DNA from: Balneola sp.
Lineage (GTDB): Bacteria > Bacteroidota > Rhodothermia > Balneolales > Balneolaceae
Assembly (NCBI GenBank): GCA_002730655.1
Contig: PCAT01000070.1
Span: 1-32,826 of the forward strand
Reading direction: 5' to 3'
Length of the DNA: 32,826 nucleotides
Shown one piece after another: positions 15,836 through 23,249 of the stretch; position 1 is the stretch's first letter, and each line of letters opens with the position of its first letter. A model generated the notes under the pieces. That model had not been told where the DNA came from. It saw only the letters and a program-made list of their open reading frames with translations, and ran no database searches. A program made the translations under genes and the position numbers.

Positions 15836-16723
15836 ATGAGGATATCTTATTCACGCCTATCTGGCGTAATGTCCTTTATTATAACTCTTTTGTTAAGTGC
15901 GCACTCAACAGGTCAAACTATTGTGATACCAGACACACTGAAAGGCTGGGAAAATGACTTGAGAATAAATCTTAATGGTGCTCAAGCCAGTTTTGAAAAC
16001 TGGAGTGAAGGTGGGGTAAACACGATTAGTGGTACTTTTTCGACTAACTATACCAAGATTTATCGCAGCGATTTATTTGCGTTTGGAATAAGAATTAATG
16101 GAAGATATGGTCAAGCTCGTTTTAATAAGAATACACGTAAATCTGACGATTTATTTACCATCAGAACACGTAGTACTTTTGCTTTTGCCACAAGTCCACG
16201 ACTTTCTTCTTATGGAACAGTTATGCTACGAACACAGTTTCGAGATGGATTCGAATACAATGCTAAACGTAACCCTACTGGTGCTGATTCGTTAATTTCT
16301 GGTTTCTTTGCCCCAGCCTATATAACAGAAGGGATTGGTGTTAGCTTTAATGCTGAAAAAAGTTTCCAAATGGAAGCAGGGCTTGGTTTAAAGCAAACCA
16401 TTGTTATGCGAGAGGATTTAGCGTCAAATTATGGTCTCAAGCAAGGAGTTAGTTATCGATTTGAAGGTGGTCTTACGACAGGTATAACCTTCCAAAAAGA
16501 AGTATTCAAAAATGTACAATACAACACAGATATTGAAACATTCACCAACTTACTGCACCCAATAAACGAGACTGATGTATATTGGACAAACGAATTTATT
16601 GGTAGAATAAATTCAACCCTTCAAGCTTCATTGCAATTTGAACTACGATATGATTACGACTTTTCAACGGATATCCAGCTAAAACAAGTACTAAGCGCAG
16701 GTATATCCATGGATTTATTCTAA
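15836..16723 (+). CDS. DUF3078-like exported protein, probable outer-membrane beta-barrel
   Basis: 295-aa protein with an N-terminal signal peptide: Arg/Ser-rich start, hydrophobic core VMSFIITLLLSAHS, and likely cleavage near SAHSTGQ (about 20-28). The mature part begins with GWENDLRINLNGAQASFENWSEGG, the hallmark of the DUF3078 family (quoted residues 38-57 approximately: short pieces WENDLRINLNG and NWSEGG). The rest alternates polar and hydrophobic residues with many aromatics, as in an outer-membrane beta-barrel, ending in a Phe (SMDLF), as many such proteins do. Function unknown. Position: 10 bp after the PyrR-like gene and 15 bp before the PLP decarboxylase, so likely one transcript. 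The family is characteristic of Bacteroidota and relatives, which supports the taxonomic reading. Confidence 0.85.
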   Translation: MRISYSRLSGVMSFIITLLLSAHSTGQTIVIPDTLKGWENDLRINLNGAQASFENWSEGGVNTISGTFSTNYTKIYRSDLFAFGIRINGRYGQARFNKNTRKSDDLFTIRTRSTFAFATSPRLSSYGTVMLRTQFRDGFEYNAKRNPTGADSLISGFFAPAYITEGIGVSFNAEKSFQMEAGLGLKQTIVMREDLASNYGLKQGVSYRFEGGLTTGITFQKEVFKNVQYNTDIETFTNLLHPINETDVYWTNEFIGRINSTLQASLQFELRYDYDFSTDIQLKQVLSAGISMDLF

Positions 16724-16738
16724 ATCACTATTTCAATT

Positions 16739-18118
16739 ATGGATACCTCAATATTTCAGACCTTTCATCCATCACTACAACAATTACAAGAATGGAAAGA
16801 TTCTTTTGGGGTATTTACAACCCACCCTAGCCTTATAGTTGATGATTCAATCATCCAGAAAACTCTACGTTCACTGAGCGAACGATTAACTGGAAATTAT
16901 CCCTTTCATCATCCCAATTATGCAGGCCAAATGCTCAAGCCTCCCCACCCTATTGCAGCACTTGCTTATTCGGTAACAATGGGGTTAAACCCAAATAATC
17001 ATGCTTTAGACGGAGGACCACCTAGTTCTGAAATGGAAAAAGAGTGTGTTCAAGCTTTGGCCAATTTATTTGGATACAATGATACTTATATGGGGCACCT
17101 AAGTTCTAGTGGGACCATTGCAAATCTAGAAGCTCTTTGGATTGCCCGTTGCCTGCACCCAAACAAAGGGATAGCCTATTCTAACGAAGCCCATTATACC
17201 CACAGTCGAATGGCTCAAGTTTTAGATATGGAGGCTCATACTTTCCAGTTAGAAGATGAGAATTCCATTGCAGAATGCCTTGAAGCACTCCCAGTCGACT
17301 CTATTGGAACGTTAATCGTCACTATGGGTACTACTGGACTGGGAAAAGTAGAGCCTCTATCGGAGATTCTAGATTGGGCCCGACCTAGAAGTATTCGAAT
17401 TCATATTGACGCCGCATATGGAGGTTTTTTTAAAACGATCTCAGATTACCTACCCGGTCCTAACGTACATTGGGATCGAATGCAAGAGGCCGATAGTATC
17501 GTAATCGATCCACATAAACACGGGCTTCAACCTTATGGATGTGGATGTGTACTTTTTAAAAATCCAGAAGTTGGCGTTTTCTACAAGCATGATTCCCCTT
17601 ATACCTATTTTAGTTCTGAAGAGTTGCACCTAGGTGAAATTAGTTTAGAATGCTCTCGTGCAGGAGCTGCGGCAGCTTCTTTTTGGGCCACCTTACAATG
17701 TTTTCCATTGGAACCAAATCATGGCTTTGGCCCTATACTCACCGCATGTCACATGGCGGCTATCAAAGCCTATGGTTATTTGGATAACAGTGAAATACTA
17801 AATCCTTATATAGCACCTGAGCTTGATATAGTCACTTATTATGTGGCTAAGAAAAATGCGCCCGGATCAACATCAACTATTAGTGATCGGTCTAAAAAAA
17901 TATTTCATCAAGGCATGAACAATAATGACCCTAGCCAACAATACTATATTTCACTCTACACGGTAAACTCGCAAGATTTTAGTCAAAGATTTCCCGAAAT
18001 CTTGGTAGATAGTAATCAAGTCGTTTTACTTAGAAGTGTGCTCATGCGGCCCGAACAAGAACATACAATTGAAAAGTTACTTGCTCGAATAGAAGAAGAT
18101 GCTAAAGCTCTTCTTTAG
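16739..18118 (+). CDS. Group II pyridoxal-dependent decarboxylase
   Basis: 459-aa PLP enzyme of the aromatic/acidic amino acid decarboxylase group. The PLP lysine lies in VIDPHKHGLQPYG (K260), with the cofactor-binding Asp in HIDAAYGG (about 225). An N-terminal stretch with HPNYAGQML and the LSSSGTIANLEALWIAR motif matches the family. The substrate cannot be told: candidates include aspartate, glutamate, tyrosine, diaminobutyrate and others. In context (PyrR-like, DUF3078) no pathway partner is visible. Its stop codon overlaps the clpB end by 17 bp on the other strand, and both stops sit in a perfect 7-bp inverted repeat. Confidence 0.88.
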   Translation: MDTSIFQTFHPSLQQLQEWKDSFGVFTTHPSLIVDDSIIQKTLRSLSERLTGNYPFHHPNYAGQMLKPPHPIAALAYSVTMGLNPNNHALDGGPPSSEMEKECVQALANLFGYNDTYMGHLSSSGTIANLEALWIARCLHPNKGIAYSNEAHYTHSRMAQVLDMEAHTFQLEDENSIAECLEALPVDSIGTLIVTMGTTGLGKVEPLSEILDWARPRSIRIHIDAAYGGFFKTISDYLPGPNVHWDRMQEADSIVIDPHKHGLQPYGCGCVLFKNPEVGVFYKHDSPYTYFSSEELHLGEISLECSRAGAAAASFWATLQCFPLEPNHGFGPILTACHMAAIKAYGYLDNSEILNPYIAPELDIVTYYVAKKNAPGSTSTISDRSKKIFHQGMNNNDPSQQYYISLYTVNSQDFSQRFPEILVDSNQVVLLRSVLMRPEQEHTIEKLLARIEEDAKALL

Positions 18119-18119
18119 C
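18101..18119. terminator. Inverted repeat carrying both stop codons of convergent genes
   Basis: GCTAAAG (18101-18107) and CTTTAGC (18113-18119) flank CTCTT. The right arm contains the TAG of the decarboxylase gene; the left arm read backwards contains the TAG of clpB. The hairpin could serve as a weak terminator in both directions, but no T-tract follows on either side. Confidence 0.45.
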
Positions 18120-20774
18120 CCATTCGTGTGGATCATTTAGAATCTCTGCAAATAGGATAGTATCTCTATTTTTAGATACCTGAGCCTCAAATTCTATTGC
18201 TCCATCGAGTTCCTTTTTCAATAATTCAGTGGCTAAATTATTGACTAGATGCTGCTGAATCATTCTTTTTAAGGGTCGCGCACCAAATACTGGATCAAAT
18301 GCTCGCTCAGCCAGCCAGTTTTTGACTTCCTCAGGGATCTGGAGTACAACCTGTTGCTTAGCTAATGTCTGATACAATCTACGAAGTTGAATATCTACAA
18401 TAGAGCGAATATGACGAGCTTCTAGTGGGTGAAATATAATGATGTCATCTACCCTATTTAGAAACTCAGGACGGATACTTTTTTTCAATAAATCAATCAA
18501 CTGCTCTTGCATTCTGGTATACTGTGATTGATCCAATGGCCCTATGTTTTGCTCCATCTCTTCCATTATTAGAGAGGAACCAAGGTTTGATGTCATTATG
18601 ATAATTGTATTGGTAAAATCGACCGTTTTACCTTTACTATCGGTCAGACGTCCCTCATCGAGTACTTGTAGTAAAATATTAAAGACATCAGAATGTGCTT
18701 TTTCCACCTCATCCAACAACAAGACCGAATAGGGTCTGCGGCGAACCGACTCAGTAAGCTGCCCGCCCTCATCATATCCAACATATCCCGGAGGAGCTCC
18801 AACTAGACGACTTACTGAGTGTTTTTCCATGTATTCACTCATATCTATACGAATCATAGCCTGAACATCATTAAACAAAAACTCGGCTAACGTGCGAGCC
18901 AATTCTGTTTTTCCAACGCCAGTTGAACCCAAAAAGAAAAAAGAACCTATGGGACGATTCTCATCCTGTAAGCCTGCCCTAGATCGTCGAACGGCATTAG
19001 CGACGGCTTCAATAGCATTGTCTTGCCCAATTACACGCTTATGCAACTCTTCTTCAAGCATCAACAGTTTATCCCTGTCAGACTGCACCATTTTACTGAC
19101 GGGTATGCCGGTCCAGCGCGCTACGATATCGGCTATATCTTCAGCAACCACCTCCTCTTTTAACAGGGTTGTTCCTTCTTGTAATCGCTGCGCATGCTCA
19201 TGAGCAAGTTGCAACTCTTTTTCAAGCTGTACTAAGGTACCATAGCGAAGCTCGGCTACTCGTTCATACTCCCCTGTTCTCTCAGCCTTGTCAGCCTGAT
19301 TACGCGTGGTTTCAATTGCTTGTTTTAGAGCTCTTACTTGTTGAATTACCGACCGCTCTTGATCCCATTGAGTGCGCATACTTGTTCGCTTATCGATTAA
19401 ATCTGAAAGTTCTTTTTCGAGTTGATTAAGTTTAGCAGACTCTTTCTCTATTTGTTTTTTTGATGTGGAATCTTGTTCACGCTTTAGGGCCTCTCGTTCA
19501 ATTTCAAGTTGCCGAATTTGTCGCTCCAGTGCATCTAACTCTTCTGGCAGGGAATCTATTTGTAAGCGTAAACGAGAAGCAGCCTCATCAATCAAATCGA
19601 TCGCCTTATCTGGTAAAAATCGGTCTGCTATGTATCGATGAGATAATTCGGCGGCGGTCACAATGGAAGCATCTGTTATTCGAACCCCATGATGGAGTTC
19701 ATAGCGCTCTTGCAAACCTCTTAAAATCGAAACAGTATCCTCCACACTTGGCTCACCCACCACTACAGTTTGCAAACGCCGTTCTAATGCCTTGTCTTTC
19801 TCAATGTATTTACGGTACTCATCCAAAGTGGTCGCACCAATGGCATGCATTTCTCCTCTAGCCAAAGCTGGTTTTAAAATATTAGCCGCATCCATGGCTC
19901 CATCGGTGGCACCCGCTCCGACAAGTGTATGTATTTCATCAATAAAAAGAATAATATCTCCATCTGAGTCCGTTACTTCCTTAACCACCGCTTTTAAACG
20001 TTCTTCAAACTCACCCCTGAACTTAGTTCCAGCAATTAATGCCCCCATATCTAAAGCCAAAATTCGCTTTTGCTTGAGGCCTTCAGGAACGTCACCATGC
20101 ACGATCCGTAAAGCCATTCCCTCAGCAATAGCTGTTTTACCCACTCCGGGTTCTCCAATCAATACCGGATTATTTTTGGTTCTTCTGGACAAGATTTGCA
20201 TTACCCTTCGGATTTCGGCATCTCTTCCAATGACTGGGTCTAACTTGTTTTTTTCTGCCCACTCATTTAAATCTCTAGCATATTTTTTTAACGCCGCAAA
20301 ACGGCTCTCAGCGTTCGGATCATCAACTTTTTGCCCGCCGCGTGTTTCTTTAAGTACTTGCTGAATAGCTTCCTTCTTAAGCCCTAACCCCTGCCAATCC
20401 TTCGCCCATATTTCCCCTACCTTGGATATGGCCATAAGCACATGCTCGGTACTTATATATTCATCGCCCATATCGCGGGACTCTGCCTTTGCCTGATCTA
20501 ACATACTCTTTGCAGTTGGCCCTAAATAAGGCCCCGATACCGACGCGCCTGATACCTTCGGTCGCGTTGTAAGCTCTTTCTCTACAATGGCTCTAAGCTG
20601 GTCTTTTTGAACCCCTAATTTTAATAGAATGGAATGGATAGTATCTTGTTCCCCATCCATTAAGGCCTTTGCAATATGAACTGCCTCTACAGCTTGATGA
20701 CCTACATCTTGAGCTAGGTCTAAAGATGATTGTATTGCTTGCTGCGCTTTTAATGTAAAACTATTCAAATTCAT
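18102..20774 (-). CDS. clpB: ATP-dependent chaperone ClpB
   Basis: 890-aa Hsp100 disaggregase that works with DnaK. Domains: Clp N-domain (1-about 145); AAA1 with Walker A GEPGVGKT (about 207-214) and Walker B FIDEIHTL (277-284); coiled-coil middle domain (about 400-540), which sets ClpB apart from ClpA/ClpC; AAA2 with Walker A GSTGVGKT (616-623), pore loop GYVGYDEGG, and Walker B LLLDEVEKAH (684-693). The ClpP-binding tripeptide is absent, as expected. Start: ATG with a GGAGAG ribosome-binding site about 5 bp upstream. It is downstream of htrA on the same strand; the 145-bp gap contains two hairpins (see separate entries). Its 3' end overlaps the PLP decarboxylase by 17 bp. Confidence 0.98.
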   Translation of the reverse strand: MNLNSFTLKAQQAIQSSLDLAQDVGHQAVEAVHIAKALMDGEQDTIHSILLKLGVQKDQLRAIVEKELTTRPKVSGASVSGPYLGPTAKSMLDQAKAESRDMGDEYISTEHVLMAISKVGEIWAKDWQGLGLKKEAIQQVLKETRGGQKVDDPNAESRFAALKKYARDLNEWAEKNKLDPVIGRDAEIRRVMQILSRRTKNNPVLIGEPGVGKTAIAEGMALRIVHGDVPEGLKQKRILALDMGALIAGTKFRGEFEERLKAVVKEVTDSDGDIILFIDEIHTLVGAGATDGAMDAANILKPALARGEMHAIGATTLDEYRKYIEKDKALERRLQTVVVGEPSVEDTVSILRGLQERYELHHGVRITDASIVTAAELSHRYIADRFLPDKAIDLIDEAASRLRLQIDSLPEELDALERQIRQLEIEREALKREQDSTSKKQIEKESAKLNQLEKELSDLIDKRTSMRTQWDQERSVIQQVRALKQAIETTRNQADKAERTGEYERVAELRYGTLVQLEKELQLAHEHAQRLQEGTTLLKEEVVAEDIADIVARWTGIPVSKMVQSDRDKLLMLEEELHKRVIGQDNAIEAVANAVRRSRAGLQDENRPIGSFFFLGSTGVGKTELARTLAEFLFNDVQAMIRIDMSEYMEKHSVSRLVGAPPGYVGYDEGGQLTESVRRRPYSVLLLDEVEKAHSDVFNILLQVLDEGRLTDSKGKTVDFTNTIIIMTSNLGSSLIMEEMEQNIGPLDQSQYTRMQEQLIDLLKKSIRPEFLNRVDDIIIFHPLEARHIRSIVDIQLRRLYQTLAKQQVVLQIPEEVKNWLAERAFDPVFGARPLKRMIQQHLVNNLATELLKKELDGAIEFEAQVSKNRDTILFAEILNDPHEWAKEEL

Positions 20775-20794
20775 GGTCTCTCCGTCATTAAATT

Positions 20795-20838
20795 AAAAAA
20801 GCGAGGTATTGAACATTTTTCAACGACAACCCTCGCTT
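20795..20838 (-). terminator. Terminator-like hairpin with U-tract in the htrA-clpB gap
   Basis: On the minus strand AAGCGAGG (20838-20831) pairs with CCTCGCTT (20806-20799); the 24-nt loop contains an inner stem TTGAA/TTCAA; a run of six T (including the last two stem bases) follows. It looks like an intrinsic terminator, yet it ends just 20 bp before the clpB ATG, so it must either lie in the clpB leader (attenuator or folded leader) or terminate htrA so close that clpB would have no room for its own promoter downstream. Confidence 0.7.
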
Positions 20839-20879
20839 ACAAAATACCAAAACCGTGCCACTCCTAGCGCTTTTTATGG

Positions 20880-20904
20880 AAAACCTGCCTTATTTGCAGG
20901 TTTT
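20880..20904 (-). terminator. Hairpin downstream of htrA
   Basis: AAAACCTGC (20880-20888) and GCAGGTTTT (20896-20904), a perfect 9-bp stem with a 7-nt loop, 15 bp past the htrA stop. On the minus strand the stem ends in TTTT followed by CC, a short T-tract; on the plus strand the T-rich tail is longer (TTTTATTTTT). Probable terminator, possibly bidirectional. Confidence 0.65.
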
Positions 20905-20919
20905 ATTTTTCAAGGTATA

Positions 20920-22449
20920 CTACATCCTAAATGCTATGAATTGTTTTAGGTTATCCCGTTCAATTGTGAGTAATATTGCCTTATCACCAGCTTCAAGACT
21001 TCGGTTTACTTCTGAGAAAAATTCATCCACATTATTTGTAGATTTTCGCTTAACCGCTGAGATAATATCTCCATTTCTTAAGCCCCTTTGATAGGCATCA
21101 CTTGATTCTTTAATACCTTGAACCAGTACGCCTTCAACCTCGTCACTTAATCGAAGCTCAGATCGCAAGGTCTCCGTCAAAGTGCGTACATTAAACCCTA
21201 AATCTTCAACCATATCTCTGGTAGTCGTAGTGTTCGAAGCAAGGGCCTGCTCACCTGGACGCTCTCCAATGGTAATGGTTAATTCAACTGGTTTACCATC
21301 TCTAATCACTTGAACGTTAATTTTCTCGCCGGGTTTTAGACTCGCAATGTCTGTTCTAAATGAATCCCAACTTTGAACAGCTTCCCCATTGAGCCCCACA
21401 ATAATATCTTCTTCTTTTAGTCCTCCTTTCTCAGCTGGCCCTTTGGTCTCAACTCGGCCCACAATGACACCTTTTGAAACCTCTAAATCCAAGGCATCTG
21501 CCATTGTAGGATCTAGTTCTCCCGCAGTATACATCCCTAAGTACCCCCTGCTTACAGAACCATCCTCAATGAGGTCGTCCATAATACGTTTAGCTAATTT
21601 AACAGGAATGGCAAAACCAATCCCATCATTTCCACCCGAGCGTGAGGCAATAGCGGAATTTATTCCCACCAAGGTACCGTTCAAATCTACTAGAGCTCCA
21701 CCTGAATTACCAGGATTGATCGCCGCGTCAGTTTGAATATAATCCCCATATACGGTTAGATTTAAGGAACGCCCACGAGCACTTACGATACCAAATGAAA
21801 CCGTATGAGCTAGATCTTCGCTAAGAGGACTACCAATAGCTAACACGAAGGAGCCTACCTTAGCTTCATCACTATTACCCAAAGGTAGAGCAGGAGCGGC
21901 CCCTTCCTTAATTTGTAAAACAGCAATATCAGTCATGGGATCCTTTCCAATTAATGTAGCTTCTAGCTCTTGTCCATCATATAATCGAACCATTATTTGA
22001 TCAGTATTCTCAATTACATGATTATTGGTTAAGATATAACCATCATCGGAGACTACTACTCCTGAACCCAAGCCCCTTTGCACATACTCACGTGTATTTT
22101 CTCGACTATTTGGATTGCCAAAAAACATTGAAAATGGATCCATAACGCGAACTTCACGTGTTCTTTCAGTGGTAATGGTTACTACCGATGGGTTCGAATT
22201 TTCTGCAATCTCTACAATGGCATCGTTGAAATCATTAAGCCGCATTACAGGTTTATTAAGGATTTCAGAACTAGGCAGTGTATCGTATCGATTCACCATA
22301 GATTCTAATGAATCCATTACTTCTGGTATGTGAATGTTACTTGAGGCAGTTCCAGTGTTAGCTCCCCGATCAGCTGCGAGAAAATATAGTGCAATTGGTA
22401 TGAATAAGTAGATAAGTAAAGCAAAAGTGGTTGTTGATGTACGCTTCAT
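20920..22449 (-). CDS. htrA: Periplasmic serine protease DegP/HtrA (Do family)
   Basis: 509-aa envelope protease/chaperone. An N-terminal hydrophobic segment (about 8-24, FALLIYLFIPIALYF) is a signal peptide or anchor. The trypsin-like domain carries the catalytic triad H144 (LTNNHVI), D174 (PMTDIAVL) and S249 (NPGNSGGAL). Two PDZ domains follow: the first near 300-395 (GYLGMYTAG, then GPAEKGGLKEEDIIVGLNG), the second near 410-509, less conserved (GVLVQGIKESSDAYQRGLRNGDII). It lies between hsp20 upstream and clpB downstream on the same strand, in a protein quality-control block. Confidence 0.95.
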   Translation of the reverse strand: MKRTSTTTFALLIYLFIPIALYFLAADRGANTGTASSNIHIPEVMDSLESMVNRYDTLPSSEILNKPVMRLNDFNDAIVEIAENSNPSVVTITTERTREVRVMDPFSMFFGNPNSRENTREYVQRGLGSGVVVSDDGYILTNNHVIENTDQIMVRLYDGQELEATLIGKDPMTDIAVLQIKEGAAPALPLGNSDEAKVGSFVLAIGSPLSEDLAHTVSFGIVSARGRSLNLTVYGDYIQTDAAINPGNSGGALVDLNGTLVGINSAIASRSGGNDGIGFAIPVKLAKRIMDDLIEDGSVSRGYLGMYTAGELDPTMADALDLEVSKGVIVGRVETKGPAEKGGLKEEDIIVGLNGEAVQSWDSFRTDIASLKPGEKINVQVIRDGKPVELTITIGERPGEQALASNTTTTRDMVEDLGFNVRTLTETLRSELRLSDEVEGVLVQGIKESSDAYQRGLRNGDIISAVKRKSTNNVDEFFSEVNRSLEAGDKAILLTIERDNLKQFIAFRM

Positions 22450-22571
22450 AAGCTTTATAAAATGTATTTTTTACTGGTTTTTTAAATTTGTTCTCTTAAC
22501 GAACCAAGGGCGTCCCGTCGTATGTACTTATTGTAATACAAAGTGGCCGCCCAAGTTCGAATCATCTAAAC

Positions 22572-22593
22572 TCCAATTATAATAAAAATTGGA
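22572..22593 (-). terminator. AT-rich hairpin after hsp20
   Basis: TCCAATT and AATTGGA (22572-22578 and 22587-22593) form a 7-bp stem with an 8-nt loop, 6 bp past the hsp20 stop. No T-run follows on the minus strand, so it is at best a weak terminator or 3'-end stabiliser. Confidence 0.35.
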
Positions 22594-22599
22594 TCTTTA

Positions 22600-23028
22600 T
22601 TATTGGATTACTATCTGCTTTTTTACCGCTTTTTCGTCTTTGTTAATGGTCAATCGAAGTATACCATCCTGATATTGGGCAGTAATATTTTCCTTATCTA
22701 ACCCTTGAGGGAGGTGAAAACTTCGATGAAAGGAACCATAAAATTGTTCCATTCTGTGCACATTAGTTTCCTTTGTTTCTTCCGCTACTTTACGCTCCCC
22801 AGAAACATAAAGTACATCTTGTTCTAGCTCTATCTGTAGGTCTTCTTTGCGCACACCAGGTAACTCTAACAAAAATTCAAATTCCTGCTCATTTTCACGG
22901 ATATCAACCTTAGGGGTTAAATTATTCATAGTTCGAGCATTTATTGGCTCAAAAAATTCGTCCATTAGCTCGTTAAAGCTCTTTGAAAGATGTCGGTAAT
23001 TAGGTCTGGTATATCGTACTAGTGCCAT
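22600..23028 (-). CDS. Small heat-shock protein, Hsp20/alpha-crystallin family
   Basis: 142-aa ATP-independent holdase. The alpha-crystallin domain spans about 35-130 with VDIRENEQEFEFLLELPGV (in part), the LYVSGERK strand, and the A-x-x-x-n-G-v-L pattern seen here as AQYQDGILRLTI; the C-terminal tail has KKQIVIQ (an IxI/V motif). Start choice: an ATG at 23055 would add 9 residues (MINIIEVSI), but it has no ribosome-binding site, whereas the ATG at 23028 follows GAGG by about 9 bp and gives the usual MALVRY N-terminus. Regulation is probably heat-shock linked, given clpB and htrA next door; no CIRCE element was found. Confidence 0.94.
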   Translation of the reverse strand: MALVRYTRPNYRHLSKSFNELMDEFFEPINARTMNNLTPKVDIRENEQEFEFLLELPGVRKEDLQIELEQDVLYVSGERKVAEETKETNVHRMEQFYGSFHRSFHLPQGLDKENITAQYQDGILRLTINKDEKAVKKQIVIQ

Positions 23029-23074
23029 AATTGATACCTCAATAATGTTTATCATTTAACGTTTAGTTTGTTCA

Positions 23075-23104
23075 GATATACACAAATGGTATGCCATTAG
23101 GCAA
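23075..23104 (-). promoter_or_regulatory. Putative hsp20 promoter with internal inverted repeat
   Basis: On the minus strand TTGCCT (23104-23099) and TATATC (23080-23075) are 18 bp apart, about 47 bp before the hsp20 start. The spacer contains AATGG-N4-CCATT (23085-23098 on the plus strand), which could be an operator. Weak evidence: matches are approximate and no similar element was seen before clpB or htrA. Confidence 0.3.
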
Positions 23105-23205
23105 GCCCCACATCTAATACTGACAGCACGCTGGTGTATTTTATGTTAAGCATGACGAGATATCAGCACAATTTAATAGATTGTCAGTAGATTAAGTAAA
23201 AGAGG

Positions 23206-23218
23206 CAGATGCCATCTG
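23206..23218 (-). terminator. 13-bp palindrome downstream of aroG
   Basis: CAGATG-C-CATCTG, 31 bp past the aroG stop. As minus-strand RNA it can form a 5-bp stem with a 3-nt loop followed by CCTCTTTT, a weak terminator; as DNA it would suit a dimeric regulator. Confidence 0.3.
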
Positions 23219-23249
23219 AAAGTACGTCATCTAACAAGAAAAACTGTCA

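Noticed and set aside
19792..20364. 190-codon plus-strand frame inside clpB
   Set aside because: Antisense to highly conserved AAA1 sequence; no independent evidence of coding.
22508..22552. GGGCG/CGCCC long-spaced repeat upstream of htrA
   Set aside because: 5-bp arms 35 bp apart with weak inner pairing; not better than chance without comparison to relatives.
23029..23055. Longer hsp20 start at 23055
   Set aside because: No ribosome-binding site there; the ATG at 23028 has GAGG upstream and gives the family-typical MALVRY start.
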